Positions 9,036 to 10,720 of a stretch of DNA of 10,720 bases are shown here, one piece after another. Source of the stretch: Rubrivivax sp. (GTDB taxonomy: Bacteria > Pseudomonadota > Gammaproteobacteria > Burkholderiales > Burkholderiaceae_C); assembly GCA_020851615.1 (NCBI GenBank), contig JADZCL010000435.1, positions 1-10,720 on the forward strand, given 5' to 3'. Every line of letters starts with the position of its first letter. The stretch's first letter is position 1. The notes beneath the pieces are model-generated. The model worked only from the letters and a program-made list of their open reading frames with translations. It was not told where the DNA came from and made no database searches. A program made the translations under genes and the position numbers.

Positions 9036-9063
9036 AAGGGCCACCCGTGAAACGGTGGCCCTT
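9036..9063 (-). terminator. Strong hairpin downstream of ygiQ, probable terminator
   Basis: A perfect ten-base stem (AAGGGCCACC / GGTGGCCCTT) encloses an eight-base loop. It begins 35 bases past the ygiQ stop codon. Neither strand has a classical T-run after the stem; the plus strand has a short GTTT a few bases on. It could therefore act in either direction, or end a short plus-strand transcript. Confidence 0.5.
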
Positions 9064-9098
9064 GGCGTTTGCAGCGGCCACGTACCGTTGGCGCTGCG

Positions 9099-10720
9099 TC
9101 AGGGCCGACGCAGCTTGCCGCGTGCAGGGGCCGGGGGCAGGCCCGTATGCTGCGTCAGGAGCTGCCCGCGCCGCGCCGGAGCGGCGGACAACGGCGTCTG
9201 TGCAGGCGTTGAATTCTTGCGGCGTGCGCTGCAGTAGCTGCCATCCGTTGCGGGCTGCCGGCTGGGGATCAGATGCTGGCGGCCGTTGCCGATGAGGTCG
9301 GCACGACCCATGTCCTGCAAGGCCTGGCGCAGCAGCGGCCAGTTGTTGGGGTCGTGCCAGCGCAGGAAGGCCTTGTGCAGGCGCCGCCGCCGTTCACCGC
9401 GCGCCACATCCACGCGTTCTCCGCGTCCATCACGATGCACGCCCTTGAGCGGGTTGATGCCCGAGTGGTACATGGCGGTCGCGGTCGACAGCGGACTCGG
9501 GTAGAAGGCCTGCACCTGGTCCGCCTTGAAGCCATTGCGCTTGAGCCAGAGTGCCAGCTCGAGCATGTCCTCGTCGCTGGTACCGGGATGGGCGGCGATG
9601 AAGTAGGGGATCAGGTACTGCTTCTTCCCGGCGGCGGCGCTGGCCGCCTCGAACATCTGCTTGAAGCGGTCGTAGGCGGCGATGCCGGGCTTCATCATCC
9701 GCGCCAGTGGCCCGGCCTGGGTGTGCTCGGGCGCGATCTTGAGATAGCCGCCGACGTGGTGCGTCACCAGTTCCTGCACGTACTCGGGCGAGCGCACGGC
9801 GAGGTCGTAGCGCAGGCCCGAACTGATGAGGACCTTCTTCACCCCACGCACGCTGCGCGCGCGACGGTACAGGCGCAGCAGTGGCCCATGGTCGGTGCCC
9901 ATGTTCGGGCAGATGTCGGGGTAGACGCAACTGGGCTTGCGGCAGGCGGCCTCGATCGCACGGCTCTTGCAGGCAAGCCGGTACATGTTGGCGGTGGGCC
10001 CGCCGAGATCGCTGACGACGCCGGTGAAGCCGCGCACCTTGTCGCGCATCTCCTCGATCTCGTGCACGATCGAGTCCTCACTGCGACTCTGGATGATGCG
10101 GCCCTCGTGCTCGGTGATGGAGCAGAAGGTGCATCCACCGAAGCAGCCGCGCATGATGTTGACACTGAAGCGGATCATCTCCCACGCCGGGATGCGCGTA
10201 GGGCCATCGAAACCACCGCGCGAGTCGGCATAGACCGGATGCGGGTTGCGGGCGTACGGCAGGCCAAAGACATGATCCATCTCGGGCGTGCTGAGTGGCA
10301 GCGGCGGCGGATTCAGCCAGACGTCGCGCGGACCATGGCGCTGCACCAGCGCCCGCGCGTTGCCGGGGTTGGTCTCGAGATGCATCACGCGGCTGGCGTG
10401 GGCGTAGAGCACGGGGTCGGCCCGCACCTGCTCGAAGGACGGCAGGCGAATGACGGTCTTCTCGCGCGGTTGTCCGGGTGCGGGTTGCCGCGTCGCCTCC
10501 GCGCGGCGTGAGACCGGCAGGGCAACGACGGCGGGAGCGGCATCACCCACCTTGCCGACGGTGGTCTGGGCGCAGGCCGCGCCCCGCGCCATTGCCACCG
10601 TCTCGGGGTCCTGATAGGGACTGATGTGGGCCTCGACGGGGCCCGGGCGGTCGACCTCGGTCGAGTCGAGTTCCAGGAAGCCCTTGGGCTCGTGGCCCTG
10701 GCGCACCAGGAATGCCGTCC
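9099..10720 (-). CDS. ygiQ: YgiQ-family radical SAM protein (N-terminus beyond window)
   Basis: Bases 10720 down to 9099 encode about 540 residues of a protein that in E. coli has 739, so roughly the first 200 are outside the window. The frame is open through the right edge ([19 protein letters not shown]), so the GTG at 10706 is internal. The radical SAM cluster motif CFGGCTFC (10122-10145) follows FSVNIMRG and precedes SITEHEGR. Other family blocks are [38 protein letters not shown] and [17 protein letters not shown] domain near the C-terminus contains [16 protein letters not shown] and GRADLIGNG. The last 40 or so residues are low-complexity and rich in Pro, Ala and Arg. The motif implies a 4Fe-4S cluster and S-adenosylmethionine cleavage; the physiological substrate is not known. 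Confidence 0.95.
   Translation of the reverse strand, partial: TAFLVRQGHEPKGFLELDSTEVDRPGPVEAHISPYQDPETVAMARGAACAQTTVGKVGDAAPAVVALPVSRRAEATRQPAPGQPREKTVIRLPSFEQVRADPVLYAHASRVMHLETNPGNARALVQRHGPRDVWLNPPPLPLSTPEMDHVFGLPYARNPHPVYADSRGGFDGPTRIPAWEMIRFSVNIMRGCFGGCTFCSITEHEGRIIQSRSEDSIVHEIEEMRDKVRGFTGVVSDLGGPTANMYRLACKSRAIEAACRKPSCVYPDICPNMGTDHGPLLRLYRRARSVRGVKKVLISSGLRYDLAVRSPEYVQELVTHHVGGYLKIAPEHTQAGPLARMMKPGIAAYDRFKQMFEAASAAAGKKQYLIPYFIAAHPGTSDEDMLELALWLKRNGFKADQVQAFYPSPLSTATAMYHSGINPLKGVHRDGRGERVDVARGERRRRLHKAFLRWHDPNNWPLLRQALQDMGRADLIGNGRQHLIPSRQPATDGSYCSARRKNSTPAQTPLSAAPARRGQLLTQHTGLPPAPARGKLRRP

Larger units (their letters stand above)
8785..9098. other. Gap between ygiQ and ychJ-type genes
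   Basis: I see no convincing gene in these 314 bases. It holds the perfect palindrome at 8902-8917, a small hairpin GGCAC-3-GTGCC at 9010-9022 and the strong hairpin at 9036-9063. A 38-codon plus-strand frame (8935-9050) ends inside that last hairpin and has no ribosome site. Confidence 0.55.

Noticed and set aside
8935..9050. Short plus-strand open frame of 38 codons
   Set aside because: There is no ribosome binding site, the composition is low-complexity, and its stop lies inside a strong hairpin that better explains the conserved-looking sequence.
9273..10511. Plus-strand frame of 412 codons opposite ygiQ
   Set aside because: It is antisense to clear YgiQ motifs, including the radical SAM cysteines, and its own translation has no family features.

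Overview
This window is GC-rich DNA (about two thirds G+C where I counted) that most resembles a betaproteobacterium of the order Burkholderiales. The assignment rests on composition and on the YgiQ, YchJ, PurU and type I secretion proteins; I cannot place it to genus. Five of the six genes, and one further gene cut by the left window edge, are read on the minus strand. One truncated gene remnant lies on the plus strand.

Right part (about 8341-10720): housekeeping-type genes. A YgiQ-family radical SAM protein runs in from the right edge (9099-10720). A roughly 310-base gap follows, holding a perfect 16-base palindrome and a strong hairpin. Then come a YchJ/UPF0225-family protein (8341-8784) and a plus-strand C-terminal remnant of formyltetrahydrofolate deformylase, purU (8011-8262). 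The remnant lacks the N-terminal two thirds of the family and probably marks an old rearrangement junction.

Middle part (3461-7850): a compact minus-strand operon encodes an HlyB-like ABC exporter, an HlyD-like adaptor and a LuxR-family regulator. Both gene junctions are 4-base ATGA overlaps. No TolC-type outer-membrane gene is visible.

Left part (1-3051): after a roughly 410-base non-coding stretch comes a two-gene unit. The first gene is a small AT-rich protein with a signal peptide (2605-3051). The second is a large RTX protein that leaves the window at base 1 (867 residues visible). The stop codon of the small gene directly follows the AGGAGG ribosome binding site of the RTX gene, so the two are probably translationally coupled. 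The RTX protein is modular. From N to C it has a predicted permuted papain-like/NlpC-like Cys-His domain, an Asp-Pro junction, a FrpC-type calcium-dependent self-processing module, a long middle region with a glycine linker, seven RTX nonapeptides and a haemolysin-type calcium-binding-related domain. Base composition drops sharply from the Asp-Pro junction through the small gene.

My main interpretation, an inference, is a type-I-secreted polymorphic toxin. An exchangeable N-terminal effector would be released by self-cleavage, the small periplasmic protein would be its immunity partner, and the neighbouring operon would export the RTX protein.
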